Below are positions 63,357 through 64,000 of a stretch of DNA of 64,000 bases, in pieces. Under the pieces are notes generated by a model. It ran no database searches. It saw only the letters and a list, made by a program, of their open reading frames with translations, and had not been told where the DNA came from. Within the stretch, counting starts at the first letter, position 1; each line of letters begins with the position of its first letter. The translations under genes and the position numbers were made by a program. Source of the stretch: Arthrobacter sp. MAHUQ-56 (lineage in GTDB: Bacteria > Actinomycetota > Actinomycetes > Actinomycetales > Micrococcaceae); contig NZ_JAIFZQ010000021.1 of NCBI RefSeq assembly GCF_019710585.1, positions 1-64,000 of the forward strand, read 5' to 3'.

Positions 63357-64000
63357 GTGGAAGTACCTGCTTATGTTTGGACCGTGACCATAGTGGGAAT
63401 CGTGGGGCTGCTGGCCTTCGATTTCTTCTTCCACGTCCGCAAGGCGCACACCCCGTCCCTCAAGGAGTCCGCCACCTGGTCCGCGATCTACGTGGGCATC
63501 GCGCTGGTGTTCGGGCTCGGGGTGCTGGTGTTCGGCGGCCCCACCATGGGCACCGAGTACTTCGCCGGCTACGTCACCGAAAAGGCGCTGTCCGTGGACA
63601 ACCTCTTCGTGTTCCTGATCATCATGGCCAGCTTCAAGGTGCCCCGCGCGGACCAGCAGAAGGTGCTGCTGTTCGGCATCGTATTCTCGCTGATCGCCCG
63701 TACTGCGTTCATTTTCCTTGGCGCTGCGTTGATCACCAGTTTCGCCTGGGTGTTCTACATCTTCGGGCTCATCCTGCTGGTGACTGCCGGCAACCTCCTC
63801 AAGCCGGACAGCCACGACGACGACTCCGACGGCCTGGTGGTGCGGCTCGCCAAGAAGTTCCTGCCCGCCTCGCAGCACTACGACGGAGACAAACTCTTCA
63901 CCGTGGAGGACGGCAAGCGGGTCCTGACGCCGATGCTGCTGGTAATGGTGGCGATCGGCGGCACTGACATCCTGTTCGCCCTGGACTCGATTCCGGCAAT
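63357..64000 (+). CDS. TerC-family integral membrane protein (3' end outside the window)
   Basis: Starts at GTG 63357 with AAAGG 10 bases upstream; 214 codons are visible and the reading frame is open at the right edge. Reads VEVPAYVWTVTIVGIVGLLA, then FDFFFHVRKAHTPSLKESA, TEKALSVDNLFVFLIIMASF and IGGTDILFALDSIPA. The acidic membrane motifs (EKALSVDN, TDILFALD) are the TerC hallmarks. Family members are linked to tellurite resistance and to metal export, especially Mn2+, during protein secretion. Confidence 0.88.
   Translation, partial: MEVPAYVWTVTIVGIVGLLAFDFFFHVRKAHTPSLKESATWSAIYVGIALVFGLGVLVFGGPTMGTEYFAGYVTEKALSVDNLFVFLIIMASFKVPRADQQKVLLFGIVFSLIARTAFIFLGAALITSFAWVFYIFGLILLVTAGNLLKPDSHDDDSDGLVVRLAKKFLPASQHYDGDKLFTVEDGKRVLTPMLLVMVAIGGTDILFALDSIPA

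Overview
The window looks like a chromosomal segment of a high-GC actinobacterium of the Arthrobacter/Pseudarthrobacter type. I infer this from the G/C-rich third codon positions, the actinobacterial 16S rRNA leader at the left edge, the PASTA and excalibur surface proteins, and the number of sugar-uptake loci. The genus is not proven by any single gene. No tRNA, complete insertion sequence, prophage or CRISPR array was seen. The only mobile-element trace is a serine-recombinase remnant near 21.3 kb.

Layout. 1-2.6 kb: promoter and leader of an rRNA operon running off the left edge, then a PASTA lipoprotein and a membrane-anchored HNH/excalibur protein. 3.2-16.5 kb: a glycoside locus made of a LacI repressor, a cupin, a PmoA-like (DUF6807) protein, a Gfo/Idh/MocA oxidoreductase, a GH3 glycosidase, and an operon of GH42 beta-galactosidase, two permeases, a Tat-type binding lipoprotein and a DUF624 protein. 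Similar palindromes lie in both promoter regions and just upstream of lacI, so this is probably one regulon. 16.5-22.4 kb: mixed small genes, including SOUL, a MarR-MFS pair with tandem operators, cupin, VOC, a secreted protein with a long leader, DUF1801 and SRPBCC.

22.5-34.3 kb: a sulfoquinovose (6-deoxy-6-sulfoglucose) catabolic cluster of the sulfo-EMP type. The + strand operon encodes sulfofructose kinase (YihV-like), sulfofructose-1-phosphate aldolase (YihT-like), an ABC importer, an aldehyde dehydrogenase (probable sulfolactaldehyde dehydrogenase), a TauE/SafE exporter, sulfoquinovose isomerase (YihS-like) and a 73-aa protein of unknown function. Divergent from it are a Gfo/Idh/MocA protein that may be an NAD-dependent sulfoquinovosidase, a DeoR repressor and a D-2-hydroxyacid dehydrogenase. 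The inferred route is SQ glycoside to SQ, sulfofructose, sulfofructose-1-phosphate, then DHAP plus sulfolactaldehyde, with sulfolactate exported. A DeoR-type palindrome sits over the divergent promoters and is repeated before deoR.

34.5-42.2 kb: MFS exporter, Pro/Thr/Glu-rich secreted protein, ECF sigma factor with a membrane partner, cupin, FAD oxidoreductase, MscS channel and an ArsR-SRPBCC fusion behind a 24-bp palindrome. 42.2-53.3 kb: a complete non-phosphorylating L-fucose locus (GH29 fucosidase, ABC importer, FadR-type regulator, fuconate dehydratase, mutarotase, lactonase, fucose dehydrogenase, FAH hydrolase, SDR). 53.3-64 kb: CNNM-type transporter, secreted protein, dienelactone hydrolase, MFS, beta-lactamase-like protein, GNAT, formaldehyde dehydrogenase, aldo/keto reductase, RecQ-like helicase and a TerC protein cut by the right edge. 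None of the three sugar importers has an ATPase gene here, which suggests a shared ATPase encoded elsewhere.
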